Below, piece after piece: positions 1 to 7,848 of a stretch of DNA of 51,301 nt. The stretch's first letter is position 1; each line of letters begins with the position of its first letter. Where the stretch lies: the NCBI RefSeq assembly GCF_000735695.2, contig NZ_JASZ02000016.1, positions 1 through 51,301 on the forward strand, read 5' to 3'. The DNA is from Kaistella haifensis DSM 19056 (GTDB lineage Bacteria > Bacteroidota > Bacteroidia > Flavobacteriales > Weeksellaceae). Both the position numbers and the translations under genes were made by a program. Below the pieces are notes generated by a model. It was given only the letters and a program-made list of their open reading frames with translations, was not told the DNA's origin and made no database searches.

Positions 1-188
1 TAATAGACCAATTCCCATTTCGGAAAATCATTGGGTAACATCCTCCATTGGCAACCGGTTTTCACCAAATACATTATGGCGTTCCAAATGGTTCTTAAAC
101 CATATTTTCGCTTTCTGTCATTGAGGTTCAAAGTCTTTTTTATAAATTGCCACTGATTGTCAGAAATGTTTGTCGAGTAATTTTTCAC
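1..188 (-). CDS. IS5-family transposase, N-terminal part only
   Basis: The minus strand reads from a GTG codon at 188 to the window edge as about 62 residues beginning [16 protein letters not shown]. It continues through [20 protein letters not shown], the typical opening helix-turn-helix region of IS5-family transposases (DUF4096 type), where a W..I..L segment precedes R..(N/D)AI.Y...TGCQWR.LP. The reading frame is open throughout. The DDE catalytic part lies left of the window, so activity cannot be judged. GTG is chosen because no ATG precedes the conserved region. This is a different transposase type from the one at the right edge, which belongs to the EPIIGHLK-containing group. Confidence 0.85.
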   Translation of the reverse strand, partial: MKNYSTNISDNQWQFIKKTLNLNDRKRKYGLRTIWNAIMYLVKTGCQWRMLPNDFPKWELVY

Positions 189-323
189 TGTAATTTAATT
201 GATTAGTAACCAACAAGTTACGGAAAATAAACAACATAAACAACTGACAATCAGTTTTTTATAAGATTATTTTATAAAATAAACGCCATACGAATTTTTC
301 TAATTTAATTTTTAAACAGGCTC
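1..323 (-). mobile_element. 5' end of an IS5-type insertion sequence (rest lies outside the window)
   Basis: The stretch holds the start of a transposase gene (1-188, minus) and about 135 bases of AT-rich leader. The outer end is proposed at 323 because the minus strand there begins GAGCCTGTTTAAA, which looks like the GAGCCT ends common in IS5-family elements. The partner terminal repeat is outside the window, so the boundary is inferred. The next gene, a GlsB-like protein on the same strand, ends at 338, so the element sits immediately downstream of it. Confidence 0.6.
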
Positions 324-337
324 TTAATTTAATAAAA

Positions 338-580
338 TTAAACCCTCCTTCCGGTTAAAAGATTAATCACAGCCAATAAAATAATAGAACCAACAGCTCC
401 GGTTAAAATCTGACCGATTACCGCTGTACCAAAAGTGGTCCCTAAAAGGTAATACCCAATTACACCACCGATAATTCCGACGATAATATTCCCGATTAAC
501 CCAAGACTTCCGCCTTTAAAAATCTGCGCACCAAGCCAGCCTGCAACTGCACCAATAATGAGTGTCCATAAAATTTCCAT
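338..580 (-). CDS. GlsB/YeaQ/YmgE-family small membrane protein
   Basis: An 80-residue, very hydrophobic protein with three predicted membrane helices (about residues 4-20, 27-46 and 54-75). It has the glycine-rich pattern of the transglycosylase-associated (GlsB/YeaQ/YmgE) family, with GAVAGWLG near the N-terminus and GNIIVGIIGGVIGYYLLG in the middle. Length and topology match the family. These are inner-membrane proteins often linked to general stress, but their molecular role is not established. It stands alone between an IS element and the divergent pnp gene. No clear promoter box was found directly upstream of its ATG. Confidence 0.85.
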   Translation of the reverse strand: MEILWTLIIGAVAGWLGAQIFKGGSLGLIGNIIVGIIGGVIGYYLLGTTFGTAVIGQILTGAVGSIILLAVINLLTGRRV

Positions 581-753
581 AATTCTATATTTTTAATGTT
601 TGCTCGTTTTAATACATTAAATATGCCATTTTAGAATTCAAATAAAAAGTATCGGGGCTAAAAAGGCATTAAAATCCACCTTAAATCGCCATTAAATAAG
701 ATCAAAAATCACCATCAACTGAGATTTGAAAAAATAAATTCGCAGAAAAACCG

Positions 754-761
754 TATATTTG
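754..761 (+). promoter_or_regulatory. Bacteroidota -7 box (TATATTTG) for pnp
   Basis: TATATTTG fits the TAnnTTTG -7 element. A TTTG at 725-728 could be the -33 element, although the 25-base spacing is longer than usual. The box predicts a pnp leader of about 65 bases. Called from sequence only. Confidence 0.5.
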
Positions 762-831
762 CTCACGAAAATTTAAAACGATTAAATATTTAACCGCACT
801 CAATACGGAGTGCCAAAGACGAAACCAATTT

Positions 832-3168
832 ATGAATGCTCCACAAGCAATTATTGAAAAATTTCAATTAAAAGACGGCCGGGAAATCACGTTAGAAACA
901 GGTAAACTGGCAAAACAAGCCGATGGTTCGGTAGTAGTAAAATGTGGCGGAACGATGTTGCTCGCAACAGTAGTAGCCAACAAAGAAGCCAATCCTGGTG
1001 TAGATTTCCTTCCATTAACAGTAGATTACCGCGAAAAATTCTACGCCGGCGGTAAAATTCCTGGAAATTTCTTTAGAAGAGAAGCAAGACCTTCCGACGA
1101 AGAAATTTTGACGATGAGATTGGTAGACCGAGTTCTACGTCCACTTTTCCCTGAAGATTTCCACGCGGAAGTTCAGGTGATGATCTCCCTAATTTCTTAT
1201 GACAAAGAAGTAATGCCGGAAACTTTAGCAGGTCTTGCAGCTTCTGCAGCCATTGCTATCACTGATATTCCTTTCAACGGACCAATGTCTGAAGTAAGAG
1301 TTGTAAGAATCGATGGTAAATTTTCCATCAACCCAAGTCTTGAAAATTTAGCGAAAGCAGATTTAGACATTATGGTAGGTGCTACAAAAGACTCTATCGT
1401 AATGGTGGAAGGTGAAATGAAAGAAATCACCGAAGCTGAAATGATCGAAGCAATTCAGTACGCTCACGAAGAAATTAAAATTCAAATAGAAGCTCAAGAA
1501 AGATTTGCTGCAAAAGTAGCGTCTTCTCTTACCAAAAGAGAATATTCCCACGAAACTCACGACGAAGAGATTCGCGAAAAAGTTTGGAAAGAAACTTACG
1601 ACAAAGTGTATGCAGTAGCTAAAACACCTTCTACTAAAGAAGAAAGAGGTGAAAACTTCAAAGCAGTTTTAGATGAATTTTTATCACAATACTCTGAGGA
1701 AGAACTAGAAACAGTAAAACCTTTCGCAAAAGTTTACTTCCACGATGTAGAAAAAGAGGCAATGCGCCAAATGATCCTCAACGAAGGAATCAGATTAGAT
1801 GGTAGAGATCCGAAAACAATCCGTCCGATTTGGTCTGAAATCGATTATTTACCAGGAGCTCACGGTTCCGCAATCTTTACCAGAGGGGAAACTCAATCTT
1901 TAACAGCGGTAACTTTAGGTTCTGTGAAAGATGCAAACATGGTAGATTCTGTTGCGATTAATTATGATGAAAAATTCTTCTTACACTATAATTTCCCACC
2001 ATTTTCAACTGGTGAAGCAAGACCTTTAAGAGGAACTTCAAGAAGAGAGGTTGGACACGGAAATCTTGCTCAAAGAGCCTTGGCAAATGTGATTCCTAAA
2101 GAAAATCCATATACCATCCGTATTGTTTCCGATATTTTGGAATCCAACGGTTCTTCTTCCATGGCAACAGTTTGCGCAGGAACATTAGCATTAATGGATG
2201 CCGGTGTACAAATTTCAAAACCGGTTTCCGGAATCGCAATGGGATTAATTACCGATCCTAAATCAGGCAAATTCACGGTACTTTCTGATATCTTAGGAGA
2301 TGAAGATCACTTGGGTGACATGGATTTCAAAGTAACCGGAACTGCCGACGGAATCACCGCTTGCCAAATGGATATCAAAATCCAAGGTTTAACAATGGAC
2401 ATCATGGAAACCGCGCTAAACCAAGCAAGAGAAGGAAGACTTCATATTTTAGGAGAAATCCTGAAAACAATTGATAAGCCAAGAGTTGATGTGAAACCAC
2501 ACGCTCCGAAAATGGAAGTATTGGAAATTCCAAAAGAATTTATCGGTGCTGTAATCGGACCTGGCGGAAAAATTATTCAACAAATGCAGAAAGATTTCGA
2601 AACCGTAATCGCGATTGAAGAAATCGGTGAAATCGGAAGAATCGAAATTTCCGGTGTAAACAGAGAGAATATCAATGCGACCATCGCTGCGATCAACGAA
2701 ATTACTTTCGTACCAACAGTTGGTGAAGTTTACAACGGTAAAGTGGTGAAAGTAATGGATTTCGGTGCGTTTGTAGCGATTGCAAAAGGTACTGAAGGTC
2801 TACTTCACATCTCCGAAATCGAATGGGCAAGACTTGACAAAGTTCCTTACAACGAAGGCGACATGGTGGAAGTGAAATTCATGGGTTATGATGACCGTAA
2901 GAAGATGAAACTTTCAAGAAAAGTGCTTTTGGAAAGACCTCCGAGAACTGAGCGTAAAGAAGGTGAAGGTGAGAACCGTGGCCCAAGAAACGACAGAAGA
3001 GATGACCGCAGAGACGGCGGCGACAGAAGACCGGGCGGAAACAACCGAGGCGGTAACGACCGACCACAACACAGCGGAAGAACTGAGGAAAGACCAGCTG
3101 GCGAAGATACCTTCAAGCCACTGAACGAAAGTGAAAATACTGACGATGTGAAGCCGGAAGGATTCTAA
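832..3168 (+). CDS. pnp: polyribonucleotide nucleotidyltransferase (PNPase)
   Basis: A 778-residue enzyme that degrades RNA 3' to 5' by phosphorolysis in the cytoplasm. Two RNase PH-like domains are visible. The first carries [20 protein letters not shown] near residue 66. The second carries [17 protein letters not shown] and [14 protein letters not shown]. They are followed by a KH domain (about 560-615, with the GPGGK loop) and an S1 domain (about 625-695, [13 protein letters not shown]). Residues from about 700 to the end form an Arg/Gly/Asp-rich tail ([12 protein letters not shown]), which lengthens the protein beyond the usual 700-710 residues and may bind RNA. The gene is monocistronic, with its own -7 box and a strong terminator. 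rpsO, the usual upstream neighbour, is not here; an IS element is close by instead. Confidence 0.98.
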   Translation: MNAPQAIIEKFQLKDGREITLETGKLAKQADGSVVVKCGGTMLLATVVANKEANPGVDFLPLTVDYREKFYAGGKIPGNFFRREARPSDEEILTMRLVDRVLRPLFPEDFHAEVQVMISLISYDKEVMPETLAGLAASAAIAITDIPFNGPMSEVRVVRIDGKFSINPSLENLAKADLDIMVGATKDSIVMVEGEMKEITEAEMIEAIQYAHEEIKIQIEAQERFAAKVASSLTKREYSHETHDEEIREKVWKETYDKVYAVAKTPSTKEERGENFKAVLDEFLSQYSEEELETVKPFAKVYFHDVEKEAMRQMILNEGIRLDGRDPKTIRPIWSEIDYLPGAHGSAIFTRGETQSLTAVTLGSVKDANMVDSVAINYDEKFFLHYNFPPFSTGEARPLRGTSRREVGHGNLAQRALANVIPKENPYTIRIVSDILESNGSSSMATVCAGTLALMDAGVQISKPVSGIAMGLITDPKSGKFTVLSDILGDEDHLGDMDFKVTGTADGITACQMDIKIQGLTMDIMETALNQAREGRLHILGEILKTIDKPRVDVKPHAPKMEVLEIPKEFIGAVIGPGGKIIQQMQKDFETVIAIEEIGEIGRIEISGVNRENINATIAAINEITFVPTVGEVYNGKVVKVMDFGAFVAIAKGTEGLLHISEIEWARLDKVPYNEGDMVEVKFMGYDDRKKMKLSRKVLLERPPRTERKEGEGENRGPRNDRRDDRRDGGDRRPGGNNRGGNDRPQHSGRTEERPAGEDTFKPLNESENTDDVKPEGF

Positions 3169-3190
3169 TCTAACAGATAAATAATAATGA

Positions 3191-3218
3191 AACCACCGAT
3201 GATTCGGTGGTTTTTTTT
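3191..3218 (+). terminator. Rho-independent terminator of pnp
   Basis: A 9-bp stem (AACCACCGA with TCGGTGGTT), a 4-base loop and a run of T residues lie 22 bases after the pnp stop codon. Confidence 0.9.
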
Positions 3219-3247
3219 GTTTTATACGATCGATATATAATCTATGA

Positions 3248-3952
3248 TTAGAAACCGTTTTCCCTTTTCACGATAATGCCAAGTTTTTCCAGGGTTTGAT
3301 CATTGGGGAAAAGCACCTTGGCAAAACCCACGAGCTGCGTATATTTTGGATAAAGCAGATCCAGCGCGGCATCCCGCGTATCGGTTGCTCTCTGCGCCTC
3401 GCCGAATTCTTTTTTCTGAGATTCTTTCAACGCCGAAACTTCCTCCAGCGCGGCTTGTTGCGCAGCAATTGCGGTATCGTCAATATTCACTGTGGCGGCT
3501 TTGGTTTTGAAATCCGGATTCGCTAAAATCTGAGAATAGAAATTATTGACCTGCTGATACCACGCCGCATACGCCTGTTTGCGACCATCATCTATACCCA
3601 GCGTTGTATTGGCCTGGCGGTCGCCTTTAAAAATAATTTTTGCCAGATTGCGGTGGCGGGCAAAGGTGGTATCGATCGCTGCTTTCTTTTCGTTAAACAG
3701 ATCGGTCGCGGCAAATTGCTCCCCGTATTCCTGAATCTGTTGCTGGCTAAGCTGTTCCAGGTTGGTAATATCGGCCAGGTGAGCATCCAGCTGGGTTTCG
3801 GTAATGCCTACCGTGGCAAGTTCTGCTAAAATTTCGGGCTGTTTGGCGTTGGTAAAAGCGACTTTCATTTTCGCAATTAACTGTTCAGCGGAAACATATT
3901 GGTTTCTGGGAGAATTACCGCTTTGCGGATTTGTGTTTTCAGGATTTTCCAT
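3248..3952 (-). CDS. hypothetical helical protein, 234 residues
   Basis: Not assigned to a named family. The protein has no signal peptide or membrane segment and is rich in Ala, Gln, Lys and Glu. It reads as a mostly helical soluble protein with two similar halves. Each half carries a K-A-A/L-D-x-x-x-x-K/R-x-x-x-L-x-x-x-x-F pattern (NEKKAAIDTTFARHRNLAKI and DTRDAALDLLYPKYTQLVGF), each followed by a phrase ending in LGI. This suggests an internal duplication, with a linker that includes WYQQVNNFYSQIL. Codon use is richer in G+C than in the neighbours (many GCG, CTG and GCC codons), which hints at transfer. It is convergent with pnp and adjoins the 21-bp repeat array and the restriction-modification genes. 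The frame is clean and the start ATG is the first available. Confidence 0.75.
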   Translation of the reverse strand: MENPENTNPQSGNSPRNQYVSAEQLIAKMKVAFTNAKQPEILAELATVGITETQLDAHLADITNLEQLSQQQIQEYGEQFAATDLFNEKKAAIDTTFARHRNLAKIIFKGDRQANTTLGIDDGRKQAYAAWYQQVNNFYSQILANPDFKTKAATVNIDDTAIAAQQAALEEVSALKESQKKEFGEAQRATDTRDAALDLLYPKYTQLVGFAKVLFPNDQTLEKLGIIVKRENGF

Positions 3953-4040
3953 TATTTTATGTATTTAATTGTAAATATAACAAATAAATAGTAAAATAAA
4001 CAAATTATCAATTACAGAAATCATTCCGCAATGTTGTTTT

Positions 4041-4208
4041 ACCATTTCCTGCACTTGCGGAACCATTTCCTGCACTTGCGGAATGATTTCTTACAGTTGC
4101 GGAACCATTTCCTGCAGTGGCGGACTCATTTCCTGCACTTGCGGAATGATTTCTAACGCTTGCGGAAGAATTTTTTGGGGTTGCGGGAGGATTTCTTGGG
4201 GTTGCGGG
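4041..4208. repeat. eight tandem 21-bp repeats
   Basis: Units start at 4041, 4062, 4083, 4104, 4125, 4146, 4167 and 4188, followed by a degenerate partial unit. The first two copies are identical and share the core tttcctgcacttgcgga. Copies 3-6 differ at a few positions. Copies 7 and 8 share the variant ttggggttgcggg. Because the unit is a multiple of three, every frame reads as a 7-residue repeat. The minus frame reads PQVQEMV repeats but is broken by TAA codons in copies 3 and 6; the plus frame gives a Cys-Gly repeat. No spacers separate the units, so this is not a CRISPR array. Copy number probably varies by slippage. Confidence 0.95.
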
Positions 4209-4224
4209 AGGATTTGGCAGCGCA

Positions 4225-4258
4225 AAAAGAAACCTCCGAAGTGGGAACTTCGGAGGTT
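4225..4258 (-). terminator. terminator of the restriction-modification operon
   Basis: A perfect 12-bp stem (4231-4242 with 4247-4258, GGGA loop) is followed on the minus strand by a T-rich tract (TTTCTTTTT). It lies about 57 bases past the end of the restriction enzyme gene. Confidence 0.8.
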
Positions 4259-4314
4259 GGGTTTAGTGGGGGCTACGCTATGGAATCGCGCGGGAGCGGG
4301 GGATTCTATAAATC

Positions 4315-5064
4315 TCAGCCATTACGTTTGGTTACACTAATCCAAGATTTATCAAAACCTAATGCCGTTAAGACATCTTCTTTATTTAGCGGTTCGGGCT
4401 CTTTAATTTTTATTAGTAAACTATCTTCTGGAATTTCCTCAATTATGGTAAACTGGGATCCATGAGGTTGCCATGTAAACCGGTGTTCTGTTGTAGATTT
4501 CTCAATCCCAACAAGATTATCATTTTTGTTCCATTCCCAAGCAAAAAGCTCCGGATCATATCGAATAGTGTCAAATTCAAATACCACAACTTCAGTCAGG
4601 TCGTTAGATTTTACTAAAACTACTGTTCGTAAATTTTGAAATTTTTCTCTAACAGCAGAAACTCTTTCATTCCATATTTCTAAAACGGATTGTCCAACTG
4701 CATTTGGATCATGCTGTGTATCAATCGTTTCACCGAAAGAATACACTGGGGAGTTTCGGCCTGAAATTAATCTTACCTTTTTCTGCGTTACAGGTTTAGT
4801 TGCTTTAACAGTTTTTGCTCCCCAAGCAGTATTTCCAAGAATAATATCATCAAGGCCAACATTGGAGGGTTTCCATTCAGCACCTATACAAGTTGCAAAA
4901 ATTGCCTCGAACTCGGAGCCTTCGAGTATCGCCTTACCTTTGGATGCTAGTAGATAAACTAGTTCTTTTCCAAGGATAAATGGAAAATTTTTTGGAAACT
5001 CATTTAAAGGAAATGGTGGTAACGATTTCTCTACCGTTCTTAGCTTGGGTTTATTTTTTGCCAT
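4315..5064 (-). CDS. probable type II restriction endonuclease
   Basis: A 249-residue soluble protein of unrecognised family. It is called a restriction enzyme mainly from context: it directly follows a cytosine-5 methyltransferase gene and overlaps its 3' end by 14 bases in the same operon. A possible PD-(D/E)xK-like core is E49/E51/E53, then D72-D73 in GLDDIILGNTAWGAKT, with K84 as the catalytic lysine. The acidic residue expected two positions before the lysine is a glycine, so the assignment is tentative; an upstream Glu could substitute, as in some known enzymes. The next segment, KKVRLISGRNSPVYSF, is followed by an acidic C-terminal half. The recognition site cannot be read from the sequence. 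A terminator follows at 4225-4258. Confidence 0.65.
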   Translation of the reverse strand: MAKNKPKLRTVEKSLPPFPLNEFPKNFPFILGKELVYLLASKGKAILEGSEFEAIFATCIGAEWKPSNVGLDDIILGNTAWGAKTVKATKPVTQKKVRLISGRNSPVYSFGETIDTQHDPNAVGQSVLEIWNERVSAVREKFQNLRTVVLVKSNDLTEVVVFEFDTIRYDPELFAWEWNKNDNLVGIEKSTTEHRFTWQPHGSQFTIIEEIPEDSLLIKIKEPEPLNKEDVLTALGFDKSWISVTKRNG

Positions 5065-6025
5065 ATTCTACTTGATATTCTCTCAAAACAGTTGTCATAT
5101 CCAAAGTTGTTGCAACATAAGGCAATAACTTTAAAATCGTGGCTTTTACCAGGTTTACAGGAACTGCGTTTCCTGCTTGTTTTCTCGCCTGAGTATCGTT
5201 ATTAATAATATGGTATGTGTCCGGAAAACCTTGTAATCTAAACATCTCTCTTGGAGTTAACCTTCTTTCGCCATTTACAAGTAAATAATTATAGGAAGCT
5301 CCCGCTCGTAATGCACAAGAATATGGATAGCTGCAAATATTTCCAGATTTGTTTTCGTGCCAAATGGATAGTTTATATGCGGATTTATGGCTGTTCTTTC
5401 TTTTTTCTCTTATATATTCAGAAGCATGATACTTTTGGTCAACCTTTTTCTCTAATATTTCAGATAGAGGTCTAAATGGACGCACAGGTGAAGGAAAAGA
5501 AAACAGAATTGGTTCCCTATGTCCTACTATTAAAACTCTTTCTCTTTTTTGTGGGAGACCGTAATCAAGGGCATTTAATACTGCATATTGAACGTGATAA
5601 CCAAGATCACTTAAGGTTTTAAGGATAACCTTTAACGTTTGGCCTCCATTATGTCCTACCAATTGTTTCACATTTTCAAGAATAAATGCCTTGGGCATTT
5701 TTTCTTTCAAAATGTTAGCAATATGAAAAAACAATGTTCCTCGAGTATCATCAAAACCTTTCATCTGTCCGATGATACTAAAAGGTTGGCAAGGAAAACC
5801 CGCAAATAGGATATCATGATCAGGAATTGATTTTACGTCAACTTGTGTAATATCCCCTGCAGGCCTATGTCCAAAATTATTTTCGTAACTATCTTGGCAA
5901 TATTTATCTATGTCAGAAGAGAAGACACACTTGGGAACAATGTTGTTTTCAGTACAAGCCTCATCCATTGCAACTCTGAAACCGCCAATCCCACAAAACA
6001 AGTCAATAAATTTTATTGTTTCCAT
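5051..6025 (-). CDS. DNA (cytosine-5-)-methyltransferase
   Basis: A 324-residue enzyme that methylates cytosine at C5 within a specific site, protecting host DNA from its partner nuclease. The canonical motifs appear in order: motif I DLFCGIGGF (residues 8-16), motif IV FPCQPFS with catalytic Cys79, motif VI ENVK (117-120), motif VIII QKRERV, motif IX RRLTPREMFRLQGFPD and motif X QAGNAVPV near the C-terminus. The target-recognition stretch between VIII and IX is short and lysine/tyrosine-rich, so it was probably built for a short site. I chose the ATG at 6025 (METIKF), because an upstream in-frame ATG at 6046 lies within the -7 box at 6044-6051 and adds only seven residues. Confidence 0.95.
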   Translation of the reverse strand: METIKFIDLFCGIGGFRVAMDEACTENNIVPKCVFSSDIDKYCQDSYENNFGHRPAGDITQVDVKSIPDHDILFAGFPCQPFSIIGQMKGFDDTRGTLFFHIANILKEKMPKAFILENVKQLVGHNGGQTLKVILKTLSDLGYHVQYAVLNALDYGLPQKRERVLIVGHREPILFSFPSPVRPFRPLSEILEKKVDQKYHASEYIREKRKNSHKSAYKLSIWHENKSGNICSYPYSCALRAGASYNYLLVNGERRLTPREMFRLQGFPDTYHIINNDTQARKQAGNAVPVNLVKATILKLLPYVATTLDMTTVLREYQVEYGKK

Positions 6026-6043
6026 TTTGAAAATTATATTATG

Positions 6044-6051
6044 CAAACTTA
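6044..6051 (-). promoter_or_regulatory. -7 box (TAAGTTTG) of the methyltransferase operon
   Basis: On the minus strand TAAGTTTG fits TAnnTTTG. A TTTC about 20 bases upstream approximates the -33 element. Transcription would start near 6037-6040, which supports the downstream ATG at 6025 as the methyltransferase start. Confidence 0.55.
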
Positions 6052-6218
6052 ATGTATTTAAGATTATTAAGAAAGTATGTATTTAAATTACCTGCAAAAT
6101 CAATCTAAAACATTCCAACTTTACTACAATTCGTTAGCAGTCAAATCACAGAGCAAAATTTCATTAGAAACAAAGCTACTTTCTCAAATAAACTTTATTT
6201 TTGAAAAAAAATTTAAAC

Positions 6219-6554
6219 ATGATCTTAAACCAACTCAAAACCTCCCCTACGACCATCAACTTTAAAGAGGTGATCGCCTATATTGATGAACATTACGTAT
6301 TCGTGCCGACGAAATTCAGAAACGGAACTGCGGTGAATGAAGCGGGGGAAAATAACGGCTAGTGTAAGGTTTTCAGTTTTGCAAAGCTGAAGGGGCTTAA
6401 CGAAGAGGAAACGCTGGCGCTGTTCGGGGATTTCTACAGAACTGATGTGCTGGAAAATCCTGAAGGCAACGACCACCAAAACATCCGCAACTTTATGCAA
6501 TATGGCTGGGACGGAATTGCTTTCGAGGGCGAGGCACTGGCTGAAAAGAACTAA
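6219..6554 (+). pseudogene. HopJ-type III effector-like gene broken by an amber codon
   Basis: The frame from ATG 6219 reads MILNQLKTSPTTINFKEVIA, then YIDEHYVFVPTKFRNG and NEAGENNG. It then meets TAG at 6360-6362 (codon 48) and continues in the same frame to TAA at 6554 as CKVFSFAKLKGLNEEETLAL, YRTDVLENPEGNDHQNIRNF and GWDGIAFEGEAL. This matches the whole of the HopJ family (about 110 residues), in which a serine is usual at the interrupted position; one base change, TCG to TAG, explains it. There is no frameshift and the downstream half is well preserved, so the lesion is recent, a sequencing error, or read through. Bacterial HopJ-like proteins are widespread outside pathogens and their role is unclear. 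The gene is richer in G+C than its neighbours. Confidence 0.85.
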
Positions 6555-6610
6555 CCTGCAAAATGTTTGGCGTAATTCTTGAAAGTGCTAAGTCATAAAA
6601 AAATATTATT

Positions 6611-6739
6611 ATGAATCCAGCACTTTTAAGAAAAATCCTGATGTGGGTTGCGCCAATTGCAATCGGTTATTTTATGAAAAAATACGAAGAACGACAAGCC
6701 AAAAAACAACAGGAAAAAGCAATGGCAAACGCCAAGTAA
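6611..6739 (+). CDS. 42-residue small membrane-anchored protein
   Basis: The product begins MNPALLRKILMWVAPIAIGY. It has one hydrophobic segment (about residues 9-21) and then a highly charged, Lys/Gln-rich tail (KKYEERQAKKQQEK). The layout resembles a single-pass inner-membrane peptide with a cytoplasmic basic tail. The ATG follows AT-rich sequence, and a strong terminator begins right after the stop, which supports a real transcription unit. No function is known to me. It could be transcribed together with the broken hopJ-like gene, whose frame ends 56 bases upstream. Confidence 0.65.
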   Translation: MNPALLRKILMWVAPIAIGYFMKKYEERQAKKQQEKAMANAK

Positions 6740-6741
6740 AT

Positions 6742-6778
6742 AAAAATACCGCATCTTATACGATGCGGTATTTTTCTT
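6742..6778. terminator. bidirectional terminator
   Basis: A 12-bp stem (AAATACCGCATC with GATGCGGTATTT) and a 6-base loop lie between convergent genes. A-rich and T-rich flanks allow use from both strands. Confidence 0.9.
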
Positions 6779-6782
6779 ATTT

Positions 6783-7724
6783 TTAAAGTTCAAAGGCTTT
6801 TGCTTCTCGATATTCTTTCAAAAGATTTTCAAACACCTTTTCTACCGGCAATATCTCATCAATTAATGCGGAAACCTGGCCGATTTCCAGTTCACCATCT
6901 TCTAAATCGCCTTCGAACATGCCGCGTTTTGCGCGCGCTCTTCCGAGGGTATTCTTTAAAGCTTCGGCATCTCTTCCCTTTTCATAAAGTTCTTCCAATG
7001 CGTAGAAAAATTTATTTTTAATCAATCGAACGGGTGCTAATTCTTTCAAGGTAAGTTGAGTATCTCCTTCCCCTAAAGAAATAATTTTATTTTTAAAATC
7101 AGCATGAGAGCTCGCTTCTTCGGTTGCTGCAAAGCGAGAACCGATCTGTACGCCATCTGCACCGAGAATCATCGCAGCTTTCATCTGAGAACCCAAAGCA
7201 ATTCCGCCGGCGGCAATCAGCGGTTTTGTGATGTGTTTTCTCACATTCGGGATGAGGCAAAATGTAGTTGTTTCATCTCTTCCGTTGTGACCTCCGGCTT
7301 CGAAACCTTCGGCTACAATTGCATCAACTCCCGCTTCTTCACATTTCATTGCAAATTTTGTTGACGAAACCACGTGCGCCACTTTTATGCCTTCTTTTTG
7401 TAAAGTTTCTGTATAAACTTTAGGATTTCCGGCAGAAGTGAACACGATTTTCACGTCTTCTTCCAAGATAATATTGATGATTTCTTCTAAATTTGGATAG
7501 AGCAATGCCACATTTACCCCAAAAGGTTTGTCGGTTGCAGCTTTGCATTTCCTGATGTTTTCGCGCAAAATATCGGGATACATACTTGCGGAACCAATGA
7601 GTCCCAAACCACCGTTATTGGAGACCGCAGATGCCAATCGCCACCCGGAATGCCATATCATTCCACCTTGGATGATGGGATATTTTATTTGAAATAATTC
7701 TGTGATTCTGTTTTGCTTTTCCAT
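6783..7724 (-). CDS. nitronate monooxygenase / FabK-like FMN oxidoreductase
   Basis: A TIM-barrel flavoprotein of the 2-nitropropane dioxygenase family. The marker segments are NRITELF then KYPIIQGGM at the N-terminus, NNGGLGLIGS, KPFGVNVAL, the substrate and FMN loop EGFEAGGHNG, PLIAAGGI and GADGVQIGSRF. Members oxidise alkyl nitronates or, as FabK, reduce enoyl-ACP; sequence alone does not separate these, and the generic nitronate monooxygenase label is safer. The start is placed at 7724 (MEKQNRITEL), matching the family; an in-frame ATG at 7766 would add 14 residues. It is a single gene, convergent with the 42-residue ORF and separated from it by a terminator. Confidence 0.9.
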   Translation of the reverse strand: MEKQNRITELFQIKYPIIQGGMIWHSGWRLASAVSNNGGLGLIGSASMYPDILRENIRKCKAATDKPFGVNVALLYPNLEEIINIILEEDVKIVFTSAGNPKVYTETLQKEGIKVAHVVSSTKFAMKCEEAGVDAIVAEGFEAGGHNGRDETTTFCLIPNVRKHITKPLIAAGGIALGSQMKAAMILGADGVQIGSRFAATEEASSHADFKNKIISLGEGDTQLTLKELAPVRLIKNKFFYALEELYEKGRDAEALKNTLGRARAKRGMFEGDLEDGELEIGQVSALIDEILPVEKVFENLLKEYREAKAFEL

Positions 7725-7813
7725 GTAGATTTTTTCGGCGATTCCGAAATCGATAAAATTGCTCATGATGTAAATTTAAAAAAAATCTGAGAAGCTTGGA
7801 ACCTTTATATTTC

Positions 7814-7842
7814 AAAAAAAAATCTCCGCAATTGCAGAGATT
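7814..7842 (-). terminator. terminator after the SurA-like gene
   Basis: On the minus strand a 9-bp stem with an AATT loop (7821-7829 with 7834-7842) is followed by eight or nine T residues. It starts a few bases beyond the stop of the 7849-9219 gene. Confidence 0.8.
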
Positions 7843-7848
7843 ATAAAA

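Larger units (their letters stand above)
3953..4314. other. non-coding region holding a minisatellite and a terminator
   Basis: These 362 bases between the hypothetical gene and the restriction enzyme gene hold AT-rich DNA (3953-4020), the 21-bp tandem repeats (4041-4208) and a 12-bp hairpin (4231-4258). I see no convincing gene. The open frames across the repeats have low-complexity, cysteine-rich or stop-containing products. Confidence 0.7.

Noticed and set aside
4041-4208. CRISPR array
   Set aside because: The 21-bp units are contiguous without spacers and no cas gene is present.
4083-4465. Two open frames across the tandem repeats
   Set aside because: They are products of the repeat period, run into the restriction enzyme gene in antisense and match nothing.
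6077-6265. 62-residue open frame before hopJ
   Set aside because: It overlaps the hopJ start in another frame, is Asn/Lys/Gln-rich low complexity and has no match.
6360-6362. Pyrrolysine or other recoding at the hopJ amber codon
   Set aside because: No pyl machinery or structure is visible here; a single point mutation is simpler.
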